64,000 nt of DNA from Capsicum annuum (lineage: Eukaryota; Streptophyta; Magnoliopsida; Solanales; Solanaceae). Shown one piece after another: positions 1 to 11,399 of this stretch; position 1 is the stretch's first letter; every line of letters starts with the position of its first letter. Location: contig NC_061121.1 in the NCBI RefSeq assembly GCF_002878395.1, forward strand, positions 43,922,023 to 43,986,022, in the 5' to 3' direction. Both the position numbers and the translations under genes were made by a program. The notes under the pieces are model-generated. The model was not told the origin of the DNA, did not search any database, and saw only the letters and a program-made list of their open reading frames with translations.

Positions 1-1032
1 TATCAAACACATTGCATGCATAACCTTAGGCTTAGGCATATACACTATTTCATACATCATGGTTACTTTAATCAACTCCATTTAAAAGTTTTCAACCCAC
101 ATACTAGCATAATTTCATGAAAAGCACATAAAGATTCCAACTTGGGATTCATACTACCATATCAACATAATTAAAATCAACCCATCACATGAAAATCACA
201 ATTCATGAGTTTAAGAAATGGGATTTTTGAGCTTCATGGGTGAAATAAACCCATGAATCAACACTTTACATACCTCAAAAACTTGAATCTTGAAGGAGGT
301 TAACTTTTCTTGAAGGTTCTTGAATGGTGACGTTTTGATTCTTGAATTTTCTTAGAGAAGGGTTTGAATCTTGTTCTTGGGTTTTGATCTTGAAAGAAAC
401 CCTAATTTTGATGTTATGGATGAATGAGAAGTTATGTGCTTTGATTTGATGCAATTAGGGGTTAAAAAGGGTAGAAAAAACCTAAAAAGCCCTTTAAAAC
501 ATTGTTTCAGTGCTGTTTCAGACAAAATTGACGGTCTGGGTGACAGACCATCACTCTGATGACTGACCATCACTCCAACCGTTAGTTTTAGGTCAAAAAA
601 AAAGACTTAATGCCTCAGTTTCAACGGCCAAAGCGATGGTCCATCGCTGACTTGACGGTCCGTCAGCTTGCCCGTCGTTCCTGGGCAGCTTGGATAGCTC
701 TTAGTAAAATAGCCATAACTTTTTATTACGATGCCAGATTTTGGAAAAAATTTTATCGTTGGAAATATAATTCAATTATATCTCTTTTGATGGGTCTTGA
801 ACTCAAAAATTCATAGTATAACAAAAGATATGAATGTTTGAAGTTAACTATGACAATATCCTTCTCAAGAATTCAATCGGTAAGGGATGTTTTGATTCGT
901 CTAATAGTTAGGATGTATTTGAGGCCTTAATATACATCTAAATTGATCATAAAACTATTAAATCACTATAATTTATTTCTATTGATCTTGAAGCATGGTT
1001 CTACTACCGGTTGGGATTCTCGGGGTATTACA
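1..1032. mobile_element. Partial Ty3/gypsy LTR (3' part, plus orientation)
   Basis: The block ends in GGGGTATTACA, the same kind of terminus as the LTR ending at 4826. It shares several landmarks with that LTR: a stretch of GGTCCATC/GACGGTCCGTC-type words (about 630-680), the phrase CCATAACTTTTTATTACGAT (about 711-730), and a leading part rich in LTR-like AT sequence. Its first 120 bases also resemble the LTR stretch near 39060-39290. I read it as the end of an LTR whose start lies left of the window. Copia-derived sequence begins right after it. Without the other end, no target-site duplication can be tested. Confidence 0.65.
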
Positions 1033-2345
1033 TAAACATATCTTATTGAATATACTCCATTCCCTAAAGTGAATGTGGTAGCAATGCTTAGTATGTCTAA
1101 AAGAAGACAAGTGATTCAACGTATGAATATAAGGGTGGAGGGATAATATGATAATAATTATCAAAAGTGATAATATTTAAACACGCTTATTATGATTATA
1201 ATATATGTTAGAGATAATTTCTCTACAACCATAAGTATGCCTTGATTTTCTCCTAAATTAGCAATATCTTAAAAGAGGCTGTAAGCTATCATAGTTTGAA
1301 AGACTTAAGGAATGATTATATTCCATTCTTGGGGAATGAGAAGCTTATTAATGCAAATGTGCACTTGATTGTGATGGTATCATAACTCACCTCCAAAGAG
1401 GCAGAATAACTGAGAAGAGTTATTTTGAAATATACTTCTAAAGTTATAAATCTGAAATTTATTCATATAATAGTAAATCTAAAATTTACTAAAGTAAAAG
1501 AGTACATGTCATGGTAAACTTAGATTTTACTAGTATAAAAGTTCATAAATTGACATGAACGATTGCGACATCCCAAAGATGTGCATATTAAGTATTAAAT
1601 ACATATTGAAGTATTCGAAAATTCTTCATGAGCTTTTAATATTACTTGTTCTCATGATAAGTTGGTTGGACCAACTAATGTTGGGATTGGATTTCCTAAA
1701 TTTTGAAAAGTATAAAAGGTGAATATGGGCCTGTTCACCTATCATGTGATAAGTTCCAAAGATGGATCAATAAGATGATCACATGTACATTTATTGTCAA
1801 CCTGCAGTTTGACATTCATAAAGTTGCTTGCTCAATAAAATTGATTTAAGAGCATAATTTTTAGATTGTGTAATTAAGATAATTCATCTTGATGACGATG
1901 GTTTGGAATTGAATGCCTTCGATAAATAGTTAAATCATTTCTAATGAGAAAAAAATCTTTATGTATTGATTTGAAATATTATATACAAAAGTACTTGTAT
2001 GCATCAAACCAATAAATTTTGATTAATTCTCCTTCAAAGTTAGTTCGAAGACAAGAAGCACATATTTTTATCTAATAGTTTTGATATAGGATTTACGATG
2101 AATGAACATACTATAATGCATAATGATGGATTCCTCAAGAATACGGGGGATGTATATTAGTTTTCCTAACATAAGGGGGGGATTATAAGAAGCTATGAAA
2201 TATGTTAGGAATTATCATCAGATCCTTATTCAAAAGATAATTCAAGTCCAATACCGAAAACATCTCATATTTAAGCTGGAAGTGTTTCTATTTTGTGTCC
2301 CTAAAGGACAAAATCCATGCATGTATGAATCATAGTATACCAATC
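1033..2345 (+). pseudogene. Decayed Ty1/copia internal region, 5' part (gag/integrase remnants)
   Basis: No open frame survives. Around 1720-1900 the translation still recalls a copia integrase core: a GEYGPVH-like start, then a stretch resembling the family's 'RWSHV..LLSTRNLAF' part, then a 'VIKIIHLDD'-like part corresponding to the region around the second catalytic Asp. Stops and indels are everywhere. The downstream continuation is at 4827-6476, so the element was split by the LTR at 2346-4826. Family assignment rests on remembered copia integrase patterns; the gag portion (about 1040-1560) is only inferred from position. Confidence 0.55.
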
Positions 2346-3793
2346 TATCACGACCCGAACCGGGGTCCTGGCCGTGACAGACATCCCAAACCATGAAGGT
2401 TCGGGCTCCCCTTTCTATCTGGCAATCATGAACACCATTAACATACAATAAGAAGAAATGCATAAAGTAAACAAACGGAATCATGGTTTTGTTCTAAGTT
2501 CAATTTAACAATATAAAATGAAATCCTTAAGTATCTTGATAACATCTACTTCAGTCTGCGAAATCTCTAATGCATCAGAAATTAACAACTTGTCTAAAAC
2601 CAGGACAAGGCCCCCAGTTTGACACAAAATTAAAATGAAATAACAATGTTCTAAAAATAGGCCTTTCGGAATAAAGAAGGCTCACCGACTGCACACTTCT
2701 ATCAGATAAATCTATGGCTTAGTGAAACCTCTGGACTGTGCCTCAGACCCTAAAATATAGGGGGTCAATACAAATATGCTGGTATGCAGAGCAATATAAA
2801 ATAATATATTTTTCTATACAACATAAGTGAGAGTAATTTGTAAATAATTTATATATGATATATGAAAAACACATGGGCATATTTAAAAAACTTTGAACAA
2901 TGATTTTGAAAATCCATGATTTAGTCTTTATCTTACTTTTGAGCTAGATGGTACACCCTACAATTTGTAATTCCACGGGCTATGTGATATCTGCCCTTGA
3001 ATCAACGGTCAAGTCTCCAATCTAAGTTTGTTGCAAGGATTGGAGTATCTATAAGGGAAGACAAACAAGACCACATAGTATGGTTCCATGATCCCCAGTC
3101 AAATCTACATGTTATGGTAGTGCACAAGACCACAAAGCACGGCTCCTAACCATAGTCCTAAAATGGGATGACATAAATCAAGGTACACAAGACCACATAA
3201 CATAGTACCATATCTCTGTGTCATCAAATAACGATTTCTAGCATTGAGTCTTTCAACTCGCACTTTCTTCGGGTAACCATATAACTTTCTTTAAGCCCGT
3301 TTTTAGCCTTTTCTAAACATGTATTCTCTGAAATAAAAATCTAAAAAATCTTACTCTGTTATGGCATTCATCTGATTAGTATCGTCATACCAAGACTTGC
3401 AAGCCGTGTTTCTAATCCATAAATATCATGTTACAGTCTCTTCATTCAAAATATAAAGTTTGGACCACCATATCATTGAAACAGTTCAAGAGAATTCATA
3501 CTTCAAATCATATGTCAATTTATGCAAAGAATTTCTCTTTTCAACATTTTAACAAACATGTGGTAGTCATGTATTTTGACAAACCATGCAATTCTTTCAT
3601 ATATATCTTCAACATTTATCAACCTGTAAAACCTCCCTCTCTTCAATTCATATTCAAGACCAAGTCTTATGCAATAGTAAAGACGTTTGTAATACACTTC
3701 TCAATATGGATTTGAACAATTCATAACATATGGACACAAGGGGATTTATAATAAGAGAGGGATTATGATTTTTCGTGATCTCAATTCAAGTCT

Positions 3794-3854
<61 letters not shown>

Positions 3855-4826
3855 CAAACATTAATTTTATGGGGAAGGCCTCAAGACCAAAACGTTCACA
3901 ATGCATACTTCTTGATGTAATTCGAAACCTTCATAAATATATGATTTCTCAACATTCAAAATGTTAATATAAATGATTTAATCATGCCTATGTAGTTTAG
4001 GAAAACCACGTACCTTAGATTACAAGGTTTAAAGAGTAGAACTCGAATCTTGATTTGTTTCTTGGAAATCTTTGACTTAAAGATTGATTTTTTGCTTTCT
4101 TGTTCTTGAAAGAAATCCTAGTTTGATCTTGATTTTGAGAGTGGAGAGGGAGTTTTAATGTTGTATAACTGATGAGAATTGATTAATAAAGTTTTAGAGA
4201 GTGATTAAGTCTATTAGAGATCTTTTTTGAAGAGAAAAAGTACCGAAACACCCCTTTTACAGCATCCCGCCTTTGGAACTACGTATTTTTCCCGACGGCT
4301 TGGTTGACGGACCATCAGTAGGGTGACGGACCGTCACCTAGACTGTAAGGTCATGTACAGTGACTAAACTCACTGTTTTATGGGCGAAGGAGGGCTTGAG
4401 GGTCCGTCACATACCTGACGGTCCATTGGGTCGGCCGTCGCACCCTCGGCAGATTGATACCTCTTTGTAAAATGGGCATAACTTTTTATCCCGATATCGA
4501 ATTAAGGAGAAATTGGTGGTGTTGAAAAGAGTACTCAAAGACCTTTCATTTTATATATAGTAGGCCCCCTAATTCAATATATAAAAAATGTTATGGTTGA
4601 TGAAAGTTGACACAAGTTTAGACGCTCTCCAAAACTCAATCGATAGGAAAGCTTTTAACTCATCCTTGAGTTAGAGGACCTCTATGATATCAATTCATGA
4701 TCAACTAAATTTCCACACAACATAATTGATTAACACACTAAATTTGAATAGGATTTATTGTCTTTTAGAACCTTTATACATAGAAATAACGATTTACATT
4801 CTAGCCCAAAAGTGCGGGGTGTTACA
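2346..4826. mobile_element. Solo LTR of a Ty3/gypsy element, inserted in the copia element
   Basis: A 2,481-bp block starting TATCACGACCCGAACCGG (the usual TGTCACGACCC with TG mutated) and ending GCGGGGTGTTACA. It is bounded by a perfect 5-bp direct repeat CAATC at 2341-2345 and 4827-4831. No gag or pol lies between the ends, so this is a solo LTR left by recombination between the two LTRs of a former complete element. Internal landmarks (GACGGACC/GGTCCGTC words at 4300-4440, ATGGGCATAACTTTTTATCC near 4475) match the LTR fragment at 1-1032. Both flanks are copia-derived, so it post-dates the copia insertion. Confidence 0.85.
3796..3852. repeat. (TA)n microsatellite
   Basis: About 28 uninterrupted AT/TA dinucleotides inside the solo LTR. 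A simple repeat, likely length-variable between individuals. Confidence 0.97.
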
Positions 4827-5396
4827 CAATCGATTCCAAATGAAATAATCCATAAAAAGAATAATGAGAAAATAACCATAATAAGAAGGAAATGTGCTCT
4901 TGAAGATCCTATGAAATAACATTTCATGAAACCTTATGAGAGGTTCAGGTACCTAAAAATAATGAAGTGATGAGATCTCAAAATATTATGTCACACTGTG
5001 AACCGATACGAAATGATATATCATCGATATTTTTGATACAATATTGACATAATATTATGAAAGATTATGAGGACTTGAATTCTACGTTTATTTAAGCATG
5101 CTGACGTAGAAACATTTATCAAGTGACATGAAAGAATGCATCTTCGTAAGCATAAAACTTATTTGATTTGCAATCCAAACACTTGAAGATGTCACTCATG
5201 AAATGTTGAGTATTGTCATTTGACAAAATTTATATGAAAACTTTTAAGGATTCAAAATGTTTGAAGCATATAAAAGTTTTTGAGAAACTTATTTATAGTC
5301 CTTATATTGTATAAGCTTATAGCTTAAAAATTCTTGAAACTCTTGGAGAGTTTTCAAAGGCAATAGAATATTTGCTTAAATGAGAAACAGGCATAA
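4827..5396 (+). pseudogene. Copia element, heavily deleted integrase/RT junction
   Basis: Continues the copia element after the solo LTR. Around 4955-4985 a trace of the family's 'NNEISINYV' region is visible, and near 5380 the reading joins the RT/RNase H connection. The distance is far too short for a full reverse transcriptase (about 250 codons), so most RT is deleted and the YVDD motif is not visible. What remains is stop-ridden. Confidence 0.5.
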
Positions 5397-6106
5397 TTGA
5401 ATAAGGGTTCATTCCGACCTCAAGAAAAGAATAAGGAACTCCTTGGTTATGAAGTACCATATCTTAGTGCAATTGATGCATTAATGTATCTTGTAAATAC
5501 TACAAGGCATGACATAGCCTTTTTTAGTCAATTTGTTAGCAATGTATATATAGTTCTCCTCCTACTAGGAGACATCAGAAATATGATCAAATATATAGGC
5601 TTATTTTATTCTAAAGATTGTAGTCTCGATCTTATTGGTTATGCTGATGTTGGATACTTATCTGACCCGTATAAAACTCGATCTCAAATGAGCTTTATGT
5701 TCACATGTGAGGATACTACCATATCTTAGAGATATATAAAGCAGTCTATCTAGCCACTTCATTGAACCATGCTGAGATAATTGTTATTCATGAAGAAAGC
5801 CGCGAATGAGTATGGTTGAGATCCATGATACATCTCATTGAAGAAAAATATGGTGTGAAATGCGATAATGTACCCACAATTTTATACAGAGATAATGCAG
5901 CATGCATAGCACAACTTAAGGAAGGATTCACAAAAGGAGATAGAACGAAGCACATTTCACCAAAGCTTTTCTATATGCATGAGCTCCAAAAGAATGGTGA
6001 TATTAACGTGCAACAGATTCGTTCAAGTGACAATGTGGCTGATTTATTCACCAAGTTTCTCCCAACTGTAATTTTCAAGAAGATGGTGCTTAAGATCGAA
6101 GTGTAA
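5397..6106 (+). pseudogene. Ty1/copia RT end and RNase H, interrupted
   Basis: Two readable blocks of one former frame. The first, 5397-5729 (110 residues), carries PYLSAIDALMYLVNTTRHDI and then GLFYSKDCSLDLIGYADVGY, the hallmark RT-connection and RNase H start of plant copia polyproteins. The second, 5816-6106 (96 residues), carries ILYRDNAACIAQLKEGF, RTKHISPKLF and DNVADLFTKFLP, the end of RNase H. A stop after TTIS at 5727-5729 and frame damage across 5730-5815 separate them, so no active enzyme could be made. It ends at the usual distance before the polypurine tract and 3' LTR. Confidence 0.88.
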
Positions 6107-6240
6107 AGGTTCAAGGATGTTCTCATTAGGGGGAGTTAATACGCGATGTACTCTTTTTTCCTTATGAGGTTTTATCCCACTGGTTTTTCTTTGTAATCTT
6201 TTTAATAAGGCAACATTTATGCATATTATCTATCAACATT

Positions 6241-6250
6241 CAAGGGGGAG
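6241..6250 (+). promoter_or_regulatory. Polypurine tract of the copia element
   Basis: CAAGGGGGAG lies immediately before the TGTTATA start of the 3' LTR, where plus-strand DNA synthesis is primed in LTR retrotransposons. A second AGGGGGAG run at 6128-6135 is similar but not adjacent to the LTR. Confidence 0.75.
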
Positions 6251-6476
6251 TGTTATAAATGTACCATATATAGTGAATGTCTCTTTTAGCATATATAGTG
6301 AATACCTACTTTACCATATATTGAGTATGTGTATTTATGGAAAAGTTACAAACCCCAAGGTTAGTTTTCTCTTATAAATAAAGGGATTTTCCTAATTGTA
6401 AATCATCCCTCAAGAGAAATAAAGAAGTCTCTCTTCTCTTTCTATTCTTCTTGTGTTTACTTTATGTTTCATAACA
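6251..6476 (+). mobile_element. 3' LTR of the copia element
   Basis: A 226-bp block beginning TGTTATAAATG and ending TTCATAACA, so the ends form the short inverted repeat TGTTAT/ATAACA. It follows a polypurine tract and contains a TATA-like box. The matching 5' LTR is not in the window; the left part of the element is overwritten by the gypsy LTR at 1-1032. Confidence 0.8.
6373..6380 (+). promoter_or_regulatory. TATA-like box in copia LTR
   Basis: TATAAATA about 120 bp inside the 226-bp LTR, the position expected for the U3 promoter that drives the element's transcript. Activity is inferred only from motif and place. Confidence 0.5.
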
Positions 6477-6699
6477 GAAATGAGTTGTTCCATGATTTTT
6501 TTTTCAACCAAATATGAGATAACTTCATCTTAAAATTAATTCCAAGATTAGTTATTTCTTATTTCTCCTACCAAACGACTTGTAAGTGTCTATTTGCAAA
6601 TCAGGTCAAAGTCCAAGGGTACTTTATACATTTTCTCTTTAGTTAATAATGACTTTATGAGAAGACTAGTTTACTTTGAGAGACTTTTTCGATCCAAAG

Positions 6700-6972
6700 T
6701 AGTCATTTGACCATGAAAAGTTTTTACTTTTTTTTTTTAAAAATTATTTTCACTGTGGTGTAAAAAGTAAAAACTGTAAGTGTTTGACCATGAGAATTTC
6801 AAATACAATTATTTGAAAAAAGTGAAAGTAACTTTTACTTGCTTTTACTTTTTTCGCTCATACTTCTCTCATAAAATTTAAAAAATAACTTTAATTTGTA
6901 TTAATGGCCAAACACAACTCTAACTCCAACTCCAACCCCAAAAAATTATAATTTTCATGACCAAACGGCGCC
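6700..6972. mobile_element. MITE-like element (hAT-like ends)
   Basis: The left end reads TTTGACCATGAAAAG. The right end, AATTTTCATGACCAAACGG, reads as CCGTTTGGTCATGAAAATT on the other strand, so the two ends form an imperfect terminal inverted repeat. The interior is AT-rich and non-coding, and about 270 bp is a usual MITE size. Elements with a 'GTTTGGCCATGAAAATT' end are common in Solanaceae. Exact limits and target-site duplication are uncertain. Confidence 0.6.
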
Positions 6973-7039
6973 AAAATAAACCTACGTGGCTTTTAAGGAT
7001 AATTTGCTATAGTTAGATGACTATGTAAGTTATTTATTA

Positions 7040-7345
7040 GAGTAAAACACCCAGTATCTGCTGAACTATAACCAAATTTGCTACGACACACTCCAATTTT
7101 ACAGGGGTCCTATTACCCTTGAACTCAATTTTAATGTATTTTTGTCACATTTTAACTGACGTGACACCTTTTTAGTTGACATGACATCTTTGAGGTAGGT
7201 GTCATTTTTATATAATAAAGGTACCACACCAGCACAAAAGGATGACAAAAATAAAAAAATGAGTTAAGAGATAATAAAAACATGTGAAGTTAGAGTGTGT
7301 TGTAACAACTTGGACCATAATTTGAGGGGTATTGAATGCTTATGT
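7040..7345. mobile_element. MITE with about 58-bp terminal inverted repeats
   Basis: The left end has GCTACGACACACTCCAATTTTAC (7079-7101). The right end (about 7285-7345) read on the other strand gives GTTACAACACACTCTAACTTCAC in register. The pairing continues outward through ACTATAACCAAATT / TTATGGTCCAAGTT for nearly 60 bp. The centre carries short paired words (GACGTGACACC / GACATGACATC / GTAGGTGTC). There is no coding capacity. Confidence 0.7.
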
Positions 7346-8332
7346 CTTATTTATTCTCCTTTTTGTGGTAGGATATATATGGAAATATCCATTGAATTAA
7401 TCATGGTCAAAACCTTGATTTAGTTAATTAAATGAAAATCACTAGTAACAAATTTGGACTAGTGGCACACATTTAAACAACTTGGAAAAAGATGGAAATA
7501 GGATAAAATGGAGAGAAGCCTAATCCCATTTTATGATACCCTTTTTGGCTTTTATCTTTCTTTTTTCCCTAAAAAAATGAATCTTTTTTTCTTTGCCGAT
7601 ATCTTCTTGATTATGATGGGAAGATAATATTATACTGGAAATGGAAACATCTTTCTAAACGAGGGAGGGAGAGAACAAAACTTGAAATTTCATTTGACGT
7701 CTGGAAATTGAACTCTACCATGGTTGTATTCTTTGTCATTAGGTATTTTGAGCTATTTTGCTAGCTGGAGGTACTTTCAAAAAATGTAATGATTAAGGTA
7801 ATTTTGAACCAAAAACGCAATGGAAGATACAAATGACCCATTTTGAGTAGTTGAGGGATATATTTGATCCATTTCCCTTTCCAAAACACTTATTAGGATA
7901 ACAAATTTTATCTGTAACTTCTCTAGCTAGCTTCCATTGAAAAAGCAATATACACCTCTATAACTTTTTATTTTATGAAATAGTGAGAATAAAAGAGAGA
8001 ATTTCTTACAAGAACTTCAAGGCATACAAGTAAATGTGATGTATGAATTACATATTCAATGTCTTGTCCTACATTTGACAAAACAGAAGTGCAACAACGT
8101 TTTTATTCTTGGACTGCAGTTAAATAGATGGAGAGGTCGAGAAATTTTAGTAGCTCAGTTGGTTGGCTACTTAAAATTTCCCTTTTTTAAAATATAGATG
8201 GAGATGTCGTGGCTCTGTGTCCCCAAATAGGGGGATAACATTCTCAAAAAATCTTGCTCTAATATGACCTAGCTGGCGATATCGGCTAAATAAAGAACTC
8301 TTACAAGTTATCGGCTAAATAATTGTGAAGTT
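7346..8332. other. Intergenic, 3' side of the F-box gene
   Basis: AT-rich with no coding frame I can support. At about 8151-8165 the phrase TAGCTCAGTTGGTTGG resembles a tRNA/SINE A-box, but no B-box or tRNA fold follows, so I do not call a SINE. Confidence 0.5.
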
Positions 8333-9451
8333 TCATGATATCAATAGGGGATCAACTAGGCTTTCTACATAGATTTCTTCAGCCGCACATTCCCCAAATT
8401 TATCAACAACCTCTAGCTGTCTAGTTGAACCATCATATATCATGATAACAGGACGAAGTAAAAGTAAAATTTCACCTTTAGTTGTTTGGCTTAAAGGCAT
8501 GGAGAAAATGGGTGAAAAGAATATAAATTCTCCAAGGCCTTTAGGATGATCGACAGTGAAAATCTTTGTCCATGATAATTTAACTCCACAATCCTTCATA
8601 ATCCAAACATCAGAATAAGTTTGTTCATGACAATTAACACAAAGCACAGAGAGATGACTTCCCATCACCCCCAGTGTCAAAGGATAACTAGCTTCTCCAT
8701 AACTGGCCGGAAGCTCCAACATTCTCCAGGTCTCGTCAGCTAAATCAAGAGAAATGATGTTGCACATATTGAACGTATTTACATCAGCAGATAAAGCCCA
8801 ATAAAGCTTCCCATCAACAAATTTACCAGGAGAATTTATCAAAAAGTTTCCCTGAAACTTATTGATAGTTCTCCAAGAATCAGCCTTCAAACTGTAAATG
8901 TTAACTACGGTGTTATACGAGCCACCATCCTCAGAAATACACTGAATAACTACCACTTTGTAATCATCATGTGACTCATCATATCCAAAACCATATTTGC
9001 AATAGTAAGAGCAATCCCTCCTCAATTTCTCTCCGAATGTAGGCAATTTCTTGGACTTCTTAATTGTTGGGTTCCATAGAACTGCCTCCTCTATCTTACT
9101 GTATAGACAAATCAATCCATTGACGGAACCCACAGTCCAAGTATAAATAGTGGGGTTTTCCATGGGAGAACCCAGGTCAAATAGCTCAGTGCTTCGTTCT
9201 TTGTAAAACAAGGAAGGGAGACGACATACCTTGAAATTGCTTGCGGATTCTTGAAAAATTATCTTGTGGTGGCTGTAGTCTTTGTCATCAGCTGTTAATT
9301 TCAAATGGGATTTTATAAACTTAGGACTGGAGATTAGCTCAAGCCATGATTTTGAAACACACTTGAACTTCAACAAAGACTCGGGGGGCACCTTTAAGAG
9401 GATCTCTATGATGATTTCATGGGGAAGGACAGGGATTATTGAATCAGCCAT
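8333..9451 (-). CDS. F-box protein with F-box-associated (FBA type 1) domain
   Basis: A 372-residue protein and the only intact host gene in the window. The N-terminal F-box spans about residues 7-50, with LPHEIIIEILLKVPPESL followed by FKCVSKSWLELISSPKF. The F-box normally binds SKP1 and so brings the protein into an SCF (SKP1-CUL1-F-box) ubiquitin ligase. Residues about 105-340 fit the plant FBA interaction domain: VGSVNGLICLY, then ILWNP-like VLWNPTIKKSKKLP, GFGYDESHDDYKVV, NIYSLKADSWRTI, and GKLYWALS. This domain chooses the substrate, which cannot be read from sequence. Length is typical for the large F-box/FBA ('At3g23880-like') family. The start is the first ATG in frame; it is followed directly by the F-box and preceded by a well-formed 5' UTR intron. 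It could be a recent tandem-family member. No stops or frameshifts are seen. Confidence 0.9.
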   Translation of the reverse strand: MADSIIPVLPHEIIIEILLKVPPESLLKFKCVSKSWLELISSPKFIKSHLKLTADDKDYSHHKIIFQESASNFKVCRLPSLFYKERSTELFDLGSPMENPTIYTWTVGSVNGLICLYSKIEEAVLWNPTIKKSKKLPTFGEKLRRDCSYYCKYGFGYDESHDDYKVVVIQCISEDGGSYNTVVNIYSLKADSWRTINKFQGNFLINSPGKFVDGKLYWALSADVNTFNMCNIISLDLADETWRMLELPASYGEASYPLTLGVMGSHLSVLCVNCHEQTYSDVWIMKDCGVKLSWTKIFTVDHPKGLGEFIFFSPIFSMPLSQTTKGEILLLLRPVIMIYDGSTRQLEVVDKFGECAAEEIYVESLVDPLLIS

Positions 9452-9564
9452 AAGATTAATGGAGCTTTTGTGTTTTTTTTTTCATTAGTTCTACATCCTT
9501 CAGTATGATCTTATGGCAAAACTGATGAAGTAAAGAAGTAACAAGGAATGCGGATACATTGTAT

Positions 9565-10002
9565 CTGAAATCAAACAATTAAGAACGTTAACAAGAATAC
9601 AAGTAAAAAGTTTGTAGATTCAAACACAAAAAGAAAGCACGATAAAACAAAAGGGAACTAATCAGTCTGGAAAACGTATCAGTCCAAAATGCTACTGTAG
9701 TGTGCTGGCAACTACAAACATAAAATACAACTTAATCTTTAAAATGTAGTTGGGAGCATATAAGTGAACCAGAGACATCTAAATATACAAACTAGTATCC
9801 TAGTTCGATCTTTGTAAATTGTACAACTATTTATTAGACCGCATAAACTATCCTTAAACCAAACTTGCTTTACCCTTGCTTCTCTTTGTGAAATCGCACA
9901 GAAGAAGTATCAAACATCGTAAAATAAAGTATAATATAACAGGTTTAGAGTATTATTCAACACACTTAAATTAAAGAAAATTAACAGAAGATAGAAACTT
10001 AC
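9565..10002 (-). other. Predicted 5' UTR intron of the F-box gene
   Basis: On the minus strand the donor reads TCT|GTAAGTTTC (exon ends at 10003). The acceptor reads TTTGATTTCAG|ATACAATG (next exon starts at 9564), with a T-rich tract before it. The 438-bp span is AT-rich as plant introns are. The ATG at 9449-9451 lies in the second exon, so the first exon is wholly untranslated. Inferred from splice-site consensus only. Confidence 0.6.
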
Positions 10003-10004
10003 AG

Positions 10005-10640
10005 ATAAAGGGAAGAAAAAAATGAAGTAGATGGGGAATGGTTTATTGTAATATAGAAAGGGGAAGAAACAAAAACAGAAACGGCTCATGGATTTTCTCG
10101 TTGTGATAATCCCATAGCTATGGCTGACATCCCAAAGCTAGACAGCAAAGAGACCGATGTTTTTGGAGGAAAATGGACTGTGAAAAAAACATCTTTCACC
10201 TTTTTTTATTGTTTTGCTGGATAAGAAAAGATTATTATAAAAATGATAATAAAGTCTTTGTACTTCAACTTCAAGACAAATACTAGGTGAAACTTGACTA
10301 AATATAAGACAGACACTCTTTAAAAGTATATCATGAATAATTATTCACCAAAGGTATGGCTCCAGCACTACAACCATCCAAGGGTATGATATCAGGAATA
10401 ATACAAGTAACTTAAACTAGGCATCGTAGTTTTCTGAAATTAAGGCAAAATGCTAGTTTGGAGCTTGTGCGGTATATGAGAAAGTTCCAATGCCCAATTG
10501 CTTAGTTTACTGCAAGAGCTAATAGTACTCTTTCACCCTGAAAAACAGGGGAACAATCCACGAAGTTTCCTCTAACATTCTTGAGAAAATTGAAGGAAAA
10601 ATTTCATTTAAGTCTTGAATGAAGTACTGGTGACATTGAC
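10005..10640. other. First exon and putative promoter region of the F-box gene
   Basis: On the minus strand an AT-rich TTTATAATAAT stretch at about 10228-10240 could serve as a TATA element for a start near 10200. This is weak. The rest (10260-10640) has no coding frame or repeat that I recognise. Confidence 0.3.
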
Positions 10641-10689
10641 CAACTTAAAGTGTCAAACATATTAAGTTAATTGTGGATTTAATTAATAT

Positions 10690-10830
10690 TTTCAAAACTT
10701 TCTAATCTTTTCAAAAATATAAACCAACCCACTTTCAAAAATACAAATCAACCCACACCCCTCTCCTCTCCAAATCATCAGTCATCTCTCTCCCCTCTCT
10801 CTCCCTCAACCAACAGCCCTGCAAAATTTC
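10690..10830 (+). repeat. Left terminal inverted repeat of the MULE
   Basis: Contains ATACAAATCAACCCACACC and a downstream CT-rich tract (CTCTCTCCCTCAACC). The opposite strand of 22040-22165 shows ATACAAATCAACCCATAC followed by CTTTCTCTCTCAAC in the same order. Confidence 0.55.
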
Positions 10831-11399
10831 TCCCTTCAATCTCTAGCGACTTCAACCTCCGTCGAAAAATAGTTGGGCGAGTTCCTTTTCGACTTTCAAT
10901 CATCAATCGACGTGACATTAGTGTTCTCCGACGACAACAACTTTGAGTTCTTCGTTGTCCCATTTTTTCTTTCACCGGTAAAAAATTATATCTTTTTAGT
11001 TATGAAGAAAAAGAGGAACTTGAGCTAACTTTTCTTCTAGTATTGGTTAACAATTTAAATATTTCTTGCTTAAATTTGAAATGTGGAATGAAGAAAACCA
11101 TAATTTCTAACATTTCTTCTATACTCTTTCCAGTGTGAAATATAATTTTTTGTTGCTATTGTAGTTATTGTTGTCGAACTGTTGATTCAATTTGATGGTT
11201 TCTGTTGAGTTTTTTGAAGTTTAATTTTTGTTGTTTGTGTTTGTAAAAACACAAAACAACAATGTTTGTGATTTTTGATCACTGTTGATGTTCTTAGTAT
11301 GTGTGTTGTGTTGTTGCTGGATTTATTTGTTGTTTTTCTTGGTAAAAATAATGTATTTGGTATTAAATGGTGATAGTGCTGTTGTTTTATTAAACAAAA

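Noticed and set aside
8145..8200. tRNA or SINE (TAGCTCAGTTGGTTGG)
   Set aside because: Only an A-box-like word is present. No B-box, cloverleaf or 3' tail could be drawn.
10778..10975. Arg-rich minus-strand frame at the MULE's left end
   Set aside because: Shadow of a CT-rich untranslated region in the terminal repeat; no family match and not seen at the other end.
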